From positions 62,001 to 126,000 of the forward strand of contig SBLD01000005.1 in assembly GCA_004551485.1 (NCBI GenBank): a stretch of 64,000 nt of DNA, in the 5' to 3' direction. The position numbers were made by a program, and so were the translations under genes. Position 1 is the first letter of the stretch. Every line of letters starts with the position of its first letter. The notes below the pieces were generated by a model. That model was not told the origin of the DNA. It did no database searches and saw nothing but the letters and a program-made list of their open reading frames with translations. This DNA is from Billgrantia azerbaijanica. GTDB lineage: Bacteria > Pseudomonadota > Gammaproteobacteria > Pseudomonadales > Halomonadaceae. Shown here piece after piece: positions 34,652-43,992 of this stretch.

Positions 34652-36304
34652 ATGAGCGACCGGGCCCCCCGCGCGCGCCTCGCCACCCACGAGGTGCTCA
34701 ACCAGCCCTCCCCCGCCGGCGACCGCGACTTCCTCGCCGACGACCGCCCCCTGCGCGATGCCCTGGCCCGCGAGGCGCCGGCCTGGGTCGCCCGCCACCT
34801 CGCTTCCCTGGGCCGTACGGTCGGCAGCGGCCACGTGCAGGCGCTGGGCGAGACGGCCAACCGCCATCCGCCAGCACTGCGCCTCTTCGACCGCCACGGC
34901 CGGCGCCTCGACGAGGTGGACTACCATCCCGCCTATCACGAGCTGATGACGCTGGCCATCGGCGGCGGCTGGCACGCCGTGGCCTGGCAGGAGGAGGGCA
35001 ACGGCGGCCACCAGGCCCACGTTGCCGCCCTCTACCTGCTGACCCAGGCGGAGCCGGGCTTCTGCTGCCCGGTGACCATGACCCACGCCGCCATGCCGGT
35101 GCTGCGTCGCACGCCGGCGGTCGAGGCCGCCTGGGCGCCGGGGCTGCTGGCCCACGCCTACGACCCGCGCCCCCTGCCCCACGACGAGAAGCGCGGCCTC
35201 ACCTTCGGCATGGCGATGACCGAGAAGCAGGGCGGCAGCGACGTGCGCGCCAACACCACGCGCGCCGACGCGACAACGGACGGCTGGCATCTCACCGGCC
35301 ACAAGTGGTTCTGCAGCGCGCCCATGTCCGACGCCTTCCTGTCGCTGGCGTGGAGCGACGACGGCCTCGACTGCTTCCTGGTACCGCGCTTCACCCCCGA
35401 CGGCGAGCGCAACGCCATCGAGCTGCAGCGCCTCAAGGAGAAGTGCGGCAACCGCGCCAACGCCTCGGCGGAGATCGAGTACCGCGGCGCCTGGGCGACG
35501 CGCGTCGGCGAGGCCGGGCGCGGCGTGGCGACCATCCTCGACATGGTCCAGCAGACCCGTCTCGATGCGGCCACGGCGCCGGTGGGCATGATGCGCCAGG
35601 CGCTGCGCGAGGCGTGGCGACACGTGCGCGGCCGCGATGCCTTCGGCCGCCGGCTCGCCGAGCAGCCGCTGATGCGCGCGGTGATCGCCGACCTGGCGCT
35701 CGAGGTGGAGGCCGGCGTGGCGCTCGTCCTGCGCGCCGCCCGCGCCTTCGACGGCGCCGCGCGTGGCGAGGCACACGAGGCCGCCCTGGCGCGTCTGCTG
35801 CCGGCGCTCGCCAAGTACTGGCACAACAAGCGCGGCCCCGGCTTCCTCGCCGAGGCCATGGAGTGCCTGGGCGGTATCGGCTACGTGGAGGAGACGCCGC
35901 TCGCCCGCCTCTACCGCGAGGCGCCGGTCAACTCGATCTGGGAAGGGTCGGGCAACGTGATCTGCCTGGACGTGCTGCGCGTGCTCGGCCGTCATCCGGA
36001 GGCCTTCGCGGCCGTGCAGGCGGAGCTCTCCGCCGCCCACAGCCAGCAGCCCGACTTCGACCTGGCCCTGGTCGGCCTGGAACACGCCCTGCACCAGCCC
36101 GCCGAGCGGCTGGAGGCCCAGGGACGCTGGCTGACCCAGCGCCTCGCCCAGTGCCTGCAGGCGGCGCTGCTGCTGCGTCACGCCCCACCCGAGGTCGCCG
36201 TGACCTACTGCCGGACCCGGCTCGGCACCGACGCCGGTCCCGCCTACGGCGTGATGCCTGCAGACGCCCCGCTCGCTGCCATCCTCTCGCGGATCGACAG
36301 CTGA
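34652..36304 (+). CDS. AidB-like acyl-CoA dehydrogenase
   Basis: 550 residues, flavin acyl-CoA dehydrogenase fold. The N-terminal part THEVLNQPSP, FAD-binding MTEKQGGSDVRANTT, the FCSAPMSDAFL block and the C-terminal ECLGGIGYVEE and EAPVNSIWEGSGN are those of E. coli AidB (541 residues) and its isovaleryl-CoA-dehydrogenase-like relatives. AidB binds DNA and is induced by alkylation stress; a metabolic acyl-CoA role is the alternative. GGAGTTTCGCC precedes the ATG. The last 61 bases overlap the 3' end of the convergent EAL gene. Confidence 0.87.
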   Translation: MSDRAPRARLATHEVLNQPSPAGDRDFLADDRPLRDALAREAPAWVARHLASLGRTVGSGHVQALGETANRHPPALRLFDRHGRRLDEVDYHPAYHELMTLAIGGGWHAVAWQEEGNGGHQAHVAALYLLTQAEPGFCCPVTMTHAAMPVLRRTPAVEAAWAPGLLAHAYDPRPLPHDEKRGLTFGMAMTEKQGGSDVRANTTRADATTDGWHLTGHKWFCSAPMSDAFLSLAWSDDGLDCFLVPRFTPDGERNAIELQRLKEKCGNRANASAEIEYRGAWATRVGEAGRGVATILDMVQQTRLDAATAPVGMMRQALREAWRHVRGRDAFGRRLAEQPLMRAVIADLALEVEAGVALVLRAARAFDGAARGEAHEAALARLLPALAKYWHNKRGPGFLAEAMECLGGIGYVEETPLARLYREAPVNSIWEGSGNVICLDVLRVLGRHPEAFAAVQAELSAAHSQQPDFDLALVGLEHALHQPAERLEAQGRWLTQRLAQCLQAALLLRHAPPEVAVTYCRTRLGTDAGPAYGVMPADAPLAAILSRIDS

Positions 36305-37473
36305 GTCCGGGCGAGCGGCGGGATCGCCTCGGCGGCCACCGGTCGCGACAGGCCGAAGCCCTGCACGTGGGTGCAGCCAAAGCGCTCCAGCAGCGCCACG
36401 CCCTCCGGGGCCTCGACCCCCTCGGCCACCACGCGCAGCCCCAGGCGGCGCCCGAGCAGCGCCACCGCCTCGACGATGGCCGCGTCCTGGGCATCCTCGT
36501 GGAGGTGGCTCACGAAGCTGCGGTCGACCTTGAGCTCGCTGATCGGCAGCATCTGCAGCCGCGACAGCGACGAGAAGCCCACGCCGAAGTCGTCCACCGA
36601 GATTTCCAGGCCATTGAGGTGCAGCCGTGCGGCGATCTCCGACCCCAGCAGCTCGTCGTCCATGGCCGCCGTCTCGGTGATCTCGAACACCAGCGGCGGC
36701 GGCTCACCCGGCCCGCGCTGGCGGGGCAGCGCCAGCAGGTCCGGCGACATCAGGTCATCGGCGGTGACGTTGACCGACAGCGACAGCGCCAGCCCCTGGC
36801 GCTGCCACCCTCCAGCATCGGCCAGCGCCTGCTCCAGCACGTAGCCGGTGAGGCGTCGACTCTGCCCGGCCGTAAGCAGGGGCAGGAAGTTGGCCGGGCC
36901 AATCAGGCCGATCTCCGGGTGGGCCCAGCGCACCAGCGCCTCGACACCACTCAGCCGCCCCGTGGCGAGCTCGAACTGCGGCTGGTAGTGCACGGTCAGC
37001 TCGCGCCGTGCCAGGGCGCCTTCCAGCTCCGCCGCGGAGAAGAAGGGCTCGGTGCACGGCACGCCGGGCGGCTGGCTGCCCAGGCGCAGGCTCCCCAGGC
37101 GTTCGCGCAGCTCGGTCAGGCGCATCGGCTTGTCCAGCGAGCCGAGCATCTGCAGGCCCAGGGTCTGACCCACACGTTCGGCGATCCGCGCGATCTTCGG
37201 CTCGACCCCACCGAGCAGCAGCACCCAGCCGCGGTACTCCTGCTCGGCGAGCAGACGCAGCAGGGCGATGCTGTCGGGGTCGGCGAATTCCAGCCCCATC
37301 ACCACCAGCTGCGGCCGGCAGCTCGCCACCTCGTCCAGCATGGCCATGGCACAGCGGTAGTAGCGACTCTGCATGCCCAGCACGTGCAACTGCAGCGACA
37401 GGATGGCCGCGGCATCCGGGTCCTCGTCCAGCACCAGGGCGAGCGCCCGGGGGTCGCGTGCGAGATCATCCAT
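36244..37473 (-). CDS. Cyclic-di-GMP phosphodiesterase (EAL) with degenerate receiver domain
   Basis: 409 residues. Residues 1-125 resemble a response-regulator receiver: the acidic pair VLDEDPD and the switch lysine GSLDKPM are present, but the phospho-acceptor Asp is replaced (QLVVMGLEF). Residues about 150-390 are an EAL domain with EALVRW, SVNVTADD, FEITET, VDDFGVGF, LKVDRSF, VAEGVEA and VQGFGLSRP, so catalysis looks possible. It should hydrolyse c-di-GMP; control by phosphorylation is unlikely. Confidence 0.88.
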   Translation of the reverse strand: MDDLARDPRALALVLDEDPDAAAILSLQLHVLGMQSRYYRCAMAMLDEVASCRPQLVVMGLEFADPDSIALLRLLAEQEYRGWVLLLGGVEPKIARIAERVGQTLGLQMLGSLDKPMRLTELRERLGSLRLGSQPPGVPCTEPFFSAAELEGALARRELTVHYQPQFELATGRLSGVEALVRWAHPEIGLIGPANFLPLLTAGQSRRLTGYVLEQALADAGGWQRQGLALSLSVNVTADDLMSPDLLALPRQRGPGEPPPLVFEITETAAMDDELLGSEIAARLHLNGLEISVDDFGVGFSSLSRLQMLPISELKVDRSFVSHLHEDAQDAAIVEAVALLGRRLGLRVVAEGVEAPEGVALLERFGCTHVQGFGLSRPVAAEAIPPLARTQLSIRERMAASGASAGITP

Positions 37474-37566
37474 CGTAGGAAACTCGGTCGGTCAACTTTA
37501 TTGAGGCTAGCATCGCCGCGAATCCGGCACCGCGGGTGATCGGGGGTTGCTGTCAACGCTGCCGGC

Positions 37567-38184
37567 TCATCCCAGTGGACCGAGCGCCACCCGCAACGCC
37601 AGCCCCAGCAGCAGCACGCCGGTCGCGCGATGAATCCAGTGGGCACGCGCCTGCAGCCAGGGCAGCACCCGCGAGTGCGACAGCGACACCGCCACCAGCA
37701 CGTACCAGCCGCCATCGATGAGCATGGCAGTGGCCACGATGATCGCCTTGGCTACCGGGTCCATCCCCGGGGTGACGAACTGGCTGAGCAGCGCGACGAA
37801 GAAGAGGATCAGCTTGGGATTGCCCAAGGCCACCAGCAGCCCCTCGCGCAGCGCCTGGCCGCGCGTGGTCGCCGCCGCGGCCCCCTCGAGCGCCCCACCG
37901 CGACCGGCGCGCAGCGCCTTGAACCCGAGCCAGGCGAGGTAGCCCGCGCCGACCCAGGTGATCGCCTGGAAGAGCGCCGGGAAGCGTACGATCAGAGCCC
38001 CCAGCCCCCACACGGTGAGCAGGGCATACAGGCCCACGCCCAGGGCATGCGAGATGGCCGCGGCAATGCCCGGCGCGCGCCCGCCGCCCAGGGTGTGGCG
38101 CAGCACCAGCGCCAGGCTCGGCCCCGGCGACATGGCCCCCATGGCGCAGATGGCAGCCAGGGACATCCACAGCGACAACGGCAT
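37567..38184 (-). CDS. LysE/RhtB-family amino-acid exporter
   Basis: 205 residues, inner-membrane protein with five to six helices. The LysE motif GAMSPGPSLALVLRHTLGGG is near residues 15-34, and GNPKLILFFVALL is a second conserved block. Such proteins export amino acids or homoserine lactones; the substrate is not readable. The ATG at 38184 follows AAGGAAATCGAG; the longer upstream frame is Arg-rich and unlikely to be coding. Confidence 0.88.
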   Translation of the reverse strand: MPLSLWMSLAAICAMGAMSPGPSLALVLRHTLGGGRAPGIAAAISHALGVGLYALLTVWGLGALIVRFPALFQAITWVGAGYLAWLGFKALRAGRGGALEGAAAATTRGQALREGLLVALGNPKLILFFVALLSQFVTPGMDPVAKAIIVATAMLIDGGWYVLVAVSLSHSRVLPWLQARAHWIHRATGVLLLGLALRVALGPLG

Positions 38185-38219
38185 CTCGATTTCCTTCGGT
38201 GATGGTAGACGACGCTTCC

Positions 38220-38630
38220 TCAGCGGTGGAACTGCCCTTCCCGTTCCGGCTGCCACAGGATGGCATCGATGCGCAGTTGCGTCTCGCCGCCGTCCGGCAA
38301 CGGCCAATCGATGGTATCACCGACGCGCAGGCCGATCAGCGCCGCCCCGACGGGCGCCATCACCGAGATGCCGTCCTCGGTGGCCGCCAGGGCATGGGGA
38401 TAGACGAGGGTGCGGATCACCTGCCGGCCACGGTTCAGGTCCGTGAACTGCACCTGGCTGTTCATGCTCACCGCATCCACCGGGACTTCTTCCGGGTCGA
38501 TCACCTCGCCTCTTGCCAGCTCCTCTTCCAGCAGCTCGGCGACGAAGAGCTCTTCGCCGCTGGCCGCATTGATGAGGCGCTGCAGTCGCTCGGCGTCGAG
38601 TCGATTGATGATAAGAGGGGGGCGGGCCAT
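38220..38630 (-). CDS. rnk: Nucleoside diphosphate kinase regulator (Rnk), GreA/GreB-like
   Basis: 136 residues: a short N-terminal helix pair and a GreA/GreB C-terminal FKBP-like domain (VMAPVGAALIGLRVGDTIDWPLPDG). Length and sequence match E. coli/Pseudomonas Rnk, which binds RNA polymerase at the secondary channel and influences nucleotide-kinase levels. The N-terminus PLIINRLDAERLQRLI is typical. A strong hairpin lies in its leader. Confidence 0.9.
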   Translation of the reverse strand: MARPPLIINRLDAERLQRLINAASGEELFVAELLEEELARGEVIDPEEVPVDAVSMNSQVQFTDLNRGRQVIRTLVYPHALAATEDGISVMAPVGAALIGLRVGDTIDWPLPDGGETQLRIDAILWQPEREGQFHR

Positions 38631-38694
38631 CCTTCATTCTCCATGTTCCGATCAACGCTTTCTGGACGTAAAGCCATCCATACAACGAAAACAG

Positions 38695-38712
38695 CCCTCC
38701 GCCCGCGGAGGG
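38695..38712 (-). promoter_or_regulatory. Leader hairpin upstream of rnk
   Basis: On the minus strand CCCTCCGC-GG-GCGGAGGG is followed by CTGTTTTCG, 65 bases before the rnk start, and a TATGAT-like -10 lies just upstream. It could act as an attenuator-like terminator or a 5' stabiliser. Confidence 0.35.
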
Positions 38713-38793
38713 GCGAAGGACTGGCGTCTTCCCGCATCATAGGCCTTAGGCATCGGCTTTGATAGCCCCACGACTTCCGGCAGGGAGGAGAAG

Positions 38794-39660
38794 ATGGACG
38801 ATCTCTGGACACGCACCCACCACATCAGCGAAGCGGCCCTGGCCAGTGGGGCGCTGCAGCCCATCGCCACCGAGAACCTCGCCGTGGAGGAGGCCGGCAT
38901 CCCCTTCACGCTGCGCATCCTCTCGAGCCTGGCCGACAAGGCCCAGGCCAGGAAACGCCTCGCCCGTGCCAGCCGCCAGCAGGACAACCCTTTCCTGCCC
39001 CCCGACCCGGCCCTGCTGGTCGCCGAAGTCCCCCCGGCGCACCGCTGCGTGCTCAACAAGTTCTGCGTGATCCGCGACCACCTGCTGCTCGTCACCCGCG
39101 ATTTCGAGCCTCAGCAGCAGGCGCTGAACGCCGCCGACCTGGCGGCGCTGGCCGGCTGCCTGGCCGAGGGCCCCGCCCTCGCCTTCTACAACAGCGCGCC
39201 CGAGGCCGGCGCCAGCCAGCCGCACAAGCACCTGCAACTGGTCCCGCTGGGCGCGGCCCTGCGGTTGCCCTTTGCGCCGCTGCTGGAGCGGGCGGCGGCC
39301 GAGGGCCTGGCAAGCGTCCCCGAGCTGCGCTTCCCCCACCGGCTGGCGACGCTGCCCGAAGGCCTGCTGTCGCGCCCCGAGGAGGCGGCCGAGTGGCTCC
39401 ATCACCGCTACCGAGCGCTGCTGGCAGCCCTCGGCCTGGAGGTGGCCCCGAACGGCTGCATCGCCCACCCCTACAACCTGCTGCTGACAGCGCAATGGCT
39501 GCTGCTGGTGCCCCGTCGCCGCGAGCGGGCGGCGGGCGTCTCGATCAACGCCCTGGGCTTCGCCGGCGCGCTGCTGGTCAAGTCTCGCCCCGAGGCCGAG
39601 GCCCTGATCAGCCGGGGGCTGATGAACTGCCTCGCCGCGGTGGTCTCAGGGCTTCCTTAG
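38794..39660 (+). CDS. ATP adenylyltransferase (Ap4A phosphorylase)
   Basis: 288 residues. N-terminal ADP-sulfurylase-like region and a HIT-like core with FYNSAPEAGASQPHKHLQLV, the histidine triad form of Apa1/Apa2 enzymes, plus the C-terminal GCIAHPYNLLLTAQWLLLVPR block. It degrades diadenosine tetraphosphate by phosphorolysis. GGAGGAGAAG precedes the ATG. Confidence 0.9.
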   Translation: MDDLWTRTHHISEAALASGALQPIATENLAVEEAGIPFTLRILSSLADKAQARKRLARASRQQDNPFLPPDPALLVAEVPPAHRCVLNKFCVIRDHLLLVTRDFEPQQQALNAADLAALAGCLAEGPALAFYNSAPEAGASQPHKHLQLVPLGAALRLPFAPLLERAAAEGLASVPELRFPHRLATLPEGLLSRPEEAAEWLHHRYRALLAALGLEVAPNGCIAHPYNLLLTAQWLLLVPRRRERAAGVSINALGFAGALLVKSRPEAEALISRGLMNCLAAVVSGLP

Positions 39661-41321
<1,661 letters not shown>

Positions 41322-41378
41322 GCCAAACCGCCCCCCTGCGCGCCAATCTCGACACCCCTTTGCCTTCTCCGGAAGCAG

Positions 41379-41558
41379 AATCAGCAGGCGTTGCGCCACA
41401 GCGAGCAGGTCAACCAGAAGCCGACCTACGAACTGGCGCTGCACAAGCGTCACGCATTCGGTAAGCGCAGTGAGCAGCTCAACGCTTGCAGATCAAGCCT
41501 GTTGGACGAGGTGATGATCGCCAAGTGCGCCGATCATCTGCCGCTGTATGGGCAGTAA
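41379..41558 (+). pseudogene. Remnant of IS66-family transposase (TnpC)
   Basis: A 59-codon frame ending in TAA encodes ELALHKRHAFGKRSEQLN and VMIAKCADHLPLYGQ, which resemble two separate blocks of IS66 TnpC (the N-terminal FGxxSE motif and the later KYADHLPLYRQ motif) now joined directly. The intervening region and the catalytic DDE domain are deleted. No start codon or terminal repeats are left. Confidence 0.65.
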
Positions 41559-41777
41559 CAGATCTTTGCCTGCGCTGGCGTGGAAATCTCACGCCCCCCC
41601 TGGCCGGAGGACGCGGTGGGTCGAGTTAGGGAACGGCGTTTACAAACACCGTTCTTGTACTAGCCTAGGGATAAGGGTAATGCCATGCGGCATGGGAAGG
41701 AGCCTCATCATCGTGACCCGACAGGCCACACCCAGAGAGTCGATGCCCATCAAGCGACTCGAGGAGGGACCGCCGTC
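41559..41777. other. Noncoding stretch after the IS66 remnant
   Basis: 219 bases without a credible gene. The only structure seen is a near-perfect inverted repeat, GAACGGCGTTT (41631-41641) with AAACACCGTTC (41644-41654), one mismatch, function unknown. Confidence 0.5.
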
Positions 41778-41993
41778 ATGACCATCACCTTCGTCGCCCC
41801 GCTTCCCCCCAACTGGCGGCATATCCATGCCGACTGGTGGCAAGACGATCAGGGCAACGTCATCCATCGCATCGAGATCGATGACGACGCGCTCTACCAC
41901 TGCCACTTCGCCGGCTCGCCGTTGCCGTGGGATGCGGAGGCTACCAGCCTGGACGAAGCCCTGACGATCACCACGGGGGCCCTGGCGCACTGA
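41778..41993 (+). CDS. Small hypothetical protein
   Basis: 71 residues, soluble and acidic, with several Trp and His (WRHIHADWWQDDQGNVIHRIEI). GAGGAGGGAC lies upstream of the ATG at 41778. The sequence looks like a small beta-strand domain. I do not recognise the family. Confidence 0.6.
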   Translation: MTITFVAPLPPNWRHIHADWWQDDQGNVIHRIEIDDDALYHCHFAGSPLPWDAEATSLDEALTITTGALAH

Positions 41994-42096
41994 ACCCCGG
42001 CACCGTTTGCAGAGTCGCCGAGCGCGGGCACTCTTCGGACAAAGCCGCGAGGATGCTTGGCGCTACACTGAGGGGAAACCCTTTCCGGGAGCCCCC

Positions 42097-42258
42097 ATGA
42101 CCGTACGCACCCTCGCCTTCGCTCTCATGGCCCTCGGCCTCGTCCTGCTGGTGCTGGGCTGGCTGACCGTCAGCCCAGCCGGCTTCGTGGGCGTCACCCT
42201 GATCGCGCTGGGGATCGCCCTGCTGTGGACACGCCGCACGCCTCGCCATGGACGCTAA
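42097..42258 (+). CDS. Small two-helix membrane protein
   Basis: 53 residues: two hydrophobic helices (TLAFALMALGLVLLVLGWL and GFVGVTLIALGIALLW) and a basic tail RRTPRHGR. GGGAGCCCCC precedes the ATG. It overlaps the exoD-like gene by 11 bases and is probably co-translated. Function unknown. Confidence 0.6.
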   Translation: MTVRTLAFALMALGLVLLVLGWLTVSPAGFVGVTLIALGIALLWTRRTPRHGR

Positions 42259-42874
42259 GCCGCCCGAGACCCGCCCCATCGTGGAGGCACGCCGCCACAG
42301 TGCCGACCTCGTCACGCTGCTCAAGGAGCTGCAGCGGGCCGGCCGCAACGCCGAGAGCGTGAGCCTGGGGGCCATCCTCGACTGCGTGGGGCGCCGCTCC
42401 TTTGCCCCCTTCCTGCTGGTCGCCGGCCTGATCACCCTGGCGCCGCTCATCGGCGACATTCCCGGCGTGCCCACCCTGATGGCCGGGCTGGTGGCGCTCT
42501 CCGCCGGTCAGCTGCTGCTCGGCCGCGAGCGCATCTGGCTGCCCGCCTGGCTGCTCGCGCGGCGCGCTCCTCGCCGCCGCTATGTCCAGGCGCTGCGCTG
42601 GCTGGAGCGCCCGGCGAGCTGGCTCGACCGCCTGCTCAAGCCACGACTGCGCCGGCTGACCCGCCCACCGGCCCACCTGGCGGTCGCCCTCACCTGCCTG
42701 CTGATTGCGCTGGCCATGCCGCCCATGGAGCTGATCCCCTTCACCGCCAACGGCGCCGGCCTGGCACTGACGCTGTTCGGCCTGGCACTGTTCGCCGACG
42801 ACGGCCTGATGGCGCTGCTGGGCTACCTGCTGACGGGCACCACCCTGGCGCTGGTGGTGATGGGGCTGACTTGA
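42248..42874 (+). CDS. ExoD-family membrane protein
   Basis: 208 residues. The exopolysaccharide synthesis ExoD family is recognisable by SLGAILDCVGRRSFAPFLLVAGL and PPMELIPFTANGAGLALTLFGLALFADDG. Four to five membrane helices. In rhizobia ExoD affects exopolysaccharide production and alkaline tolerance; here the role is unknown. Confidence 0.85.
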   Translation: MDAKPPETRPIVEARRHSADLVTLLKELQRAGRNAESVSLGAILDCVGRRSFAPFLLVAGLITLAPLIGDIPGVPTLMAGLVALSAGQLLLGRERIWLPAWLLARRAPRRRYVQALRWLERPASWLDRLLKPRLRRLTRPPAHLAVALTCLLIALAMPPMELIPFTANGAGLALTLFGLALFADDGLMALLGYLLTGTTLALVVMGLT

Positions 42875-42880
42875 GTGAGT

Positions 42881-42928
42881 TCTGATCTCTACTTGGCGCT
42901 GTGGTCTGATCTCTACTTGGCGCTGTGG
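42881..42928 (+). repeat. 24-bp perfect tandem duplication after exoD
   Basis: Two adjacent identical 24-base units beginning TCTGATCTCTACTTGG, starting six bases after the exoD stop. Read in one frame they give SDLYLALW twice, but no start or ribosome site supports a gene. The rest of 42929-43012 is featureless. Confidence 0.9.
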
Positions 42929-43012
42929 AAAGTGCTAAGGCCTTGCCTGGTGAAAGCCGGACGCTTCCTGACTCACTGGCGCGGGCAAGCTCGACGCAGG
43001 GAGACGGCGCCC

Positions 43013-43318
43013 TCAGGAAGCCGGGTGCGTCAGGTCATGGAAATGGATGCCGGCAGCCTTGATGACGGCGGTCATGGTGCGAAGGGTCGGGTTGCCCTTG
43101 GGGGAAAGCGCCCGGTACAGGCTTTCGCGGGAGACCTTGGCACGCTCGGCCACGGCGGCCATGCCGCCCTGGGCCTCCACCACATGGCGCAGCGCCATCA
43201 GGAAGGCGGATTCACCTCCCTCCTCGTCAAGCTCGTCGAATGCGGTGCGCAGGTAGTCGACGGCCATCTCGGGGTCGTTGCGGAGCATTTCAATCACAGC
43301 ATCGTCGTGGCTTTTCAT
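43013..43318 (-). CDS. HigA-like antitoxin (putative addiction module antidote family)
   Basis: 101 residues with a helix-turn-helix (GGMAAVAERAKVSRESLYRAL) and the family ending NPTLRTMTAVIKAAGIHFHDL. These antidotes bind and neutralise a RelE-fold killer protein encoded just upstream and repress their own operon. The ATG overlaps the toxin stop by ATGA. It appears intact even though its toxin is frameshifted. Confidence 0.85.
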   Translation of the reverse strand: MKSHDDAVIEMLRNDPEMAVDYLRTAFDELDEEGGESAFLMALRHVVEAQGGMAAVAERAKVSRESLYRALSPKGNPTLRTMTAVIKAAGIHFHDLTHPAS

Positions 43319-43654
43319 CTCCGGGCTCTCCTACGGTGGTCGGCCAGAAATGCCTTGGCCTGCTCGATGTCGGCCTGCTGGCGTTGCTTGGTACCACCGA
43401 TCAACAACATGACCAGGCGCCGGCCCACCCTGGCGTAATACACGCGATAGCCGGGGCCATAGTCGATTCGCAGCCCCAGCACTCCGTCGCCAACGGCCTT
43501 GGCATCCCCCGCATTGCCAGCCGCCAGCCGCCAGCCGGTTGAGGCGAGTCAGCACACGCATGGCGGCTCGGCGATCCTTGACCTTGGTGTCATCCAGCCA
43601 GGCCTGAAAGGGATCGTGACCGTCAGCGGTCAGATAATGCGTCAGCTCCATCAT
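43315..43654 (-). pseudogene. RelE/HigB-like toxin, frameshifted by a 7-bp repeat expansion
   Basis: The frame starts MMELTHYLTADGHDPFQAWLDD, the family N-terminus, and goes out of frame after RLAAG. The +1 frame then restores DYGPGYRVYYARVGRRLVML, a full RelE/HigB C-terminus ending at a stop that overlaps the antitoxin ATG. At the break, CGGCTGG (minus strand) is present three times in tandem. With two copies the frame is continuous and reads RLAAGNAGD, as in relatives. Confidence 0.85.
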
Positions 43655-43661
43655 TGCGACA

Positions 43662-43681
43662 TTGTAGCCTGAAAGCTACAA
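43662..43681. promoter_or_regulatory. Operator-like palindrome of the toxin-antitoxin operon
   Basis: TTGTAGC-CTGAAA-GCTACAA, perfect 7-bp arms, starts eight bases upstream of the toxin ATG: the usual place for antitoxin autorepression. Confidence 0.5.
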
Positions 43682-43763
43682 AATGACATGATGGCGGGTT
43701 GATTGCCGTGGCCGACAAAAGCATGGCGCGACCGAGCACCGCAACAGGGAGGGCAGAAACACG

Positions 43764-43787
43764 AACAGCCGCCGTCAGGCGACTGTT
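43764..43787 (-). terminator. Probable original terminator of tRNA-Leu, stranded by the prophage
   Basis: AACAG-C-CGCC / GGCG-A-CTGTT forms a 9-bp stem with one mismatch and a GTCA loop. On the minus strand it is followed by a moderately T-rich run. It lies seven bases outside attL. Before integration it would have followed the tRNA 3' end directly. Confidence 0.45.
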
Positions 43788-43794
43788 TCTCAAG

Positions 43795-43849
43795 TGGTAC
43801 CGGCGGTCGGACTCGAACCGACAAGGGCTTGCACCCGGCGGATTTTGAA
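43795..43849 (-). repeat. attL: 55-bp copy of the 3' part of tRNA-Leu
   Basis: Identical over 55 bases to 55542-55596, the 3' portion of the intact tRNA-Leu gene including the CCA end. The 5' half of the tRNA is absent here, so this copy is not a functional tRNA. Confidence 0.95.
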
Positions 43850-43858
43850 AGCGACGGA

Positions 43859-43878
43859 GCGCATGCCAATACATGCCT
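43859..43878 (-). repeat. Phased 10-bp repeat pair next to attL
   Basis: Minus strand reads AGGCATGTAT then TGGCATGCGC, a degenerate version of the AGGCAGGTAA units found at 45979, 52974 and 53146. Confidence 0.4.
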
Positions 43879-43943
43879 ATAGTCAGCCAAAACAGCATGT
43901 TGAAAGCGCCAAACCTGACTTTACCTGCCTTTTTTGGCCAATT

Positions 43944-43964
43944 CGGTTGGCGCTTTGTTGACAC
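43944..43964 (+). promoter_or_regulatory. Candidate integrase arm site near attL
   Basis: This 21-base site matches 55465-55485 near attR at 19 positions, both containing CTTTGTTGACAC. A third TTTGTTGAC lies inverted at 43992-44000. Paired repeats inside both attachment sites are typical of integrase or excisionase arm sites. Confidence 0.4.
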
Positions 43965-43992
43965 TACTGGTTCAGTATCGCTAGAGAACAAG

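Larger units (their letters stand above)
43682..43992. other. Gene-poor junction between host and prophage
   Basis: 311 bases between the toxin operon and the first prophage gene. No gene is seen. It holds the stranded tRNA-Leu terminator, attL, one phased-repeat pair and an integrase arm-like site, each listed separately. Confidence 0.7.

Noticed and set aside
41631-41654. Inverted repeat as IS66 terminal repeat
   Set aside because: Both arms are adjacent, not at two ends of an element, and no matching copy lies on the other side of the transposase remnant.
42875-43438. 187-codon plus-strand ORF across the 24-bp tandem repeat
   Set aside because: It runs antisense through the HigA-like antitoxin gene and has no ribosome site.
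43795-43849. Second tRNA-Leu gene
   Set aside because: Only the 3' 55 bases are present; the 5' half is replaced by phage DNA, so it is an attachment-site remnant.
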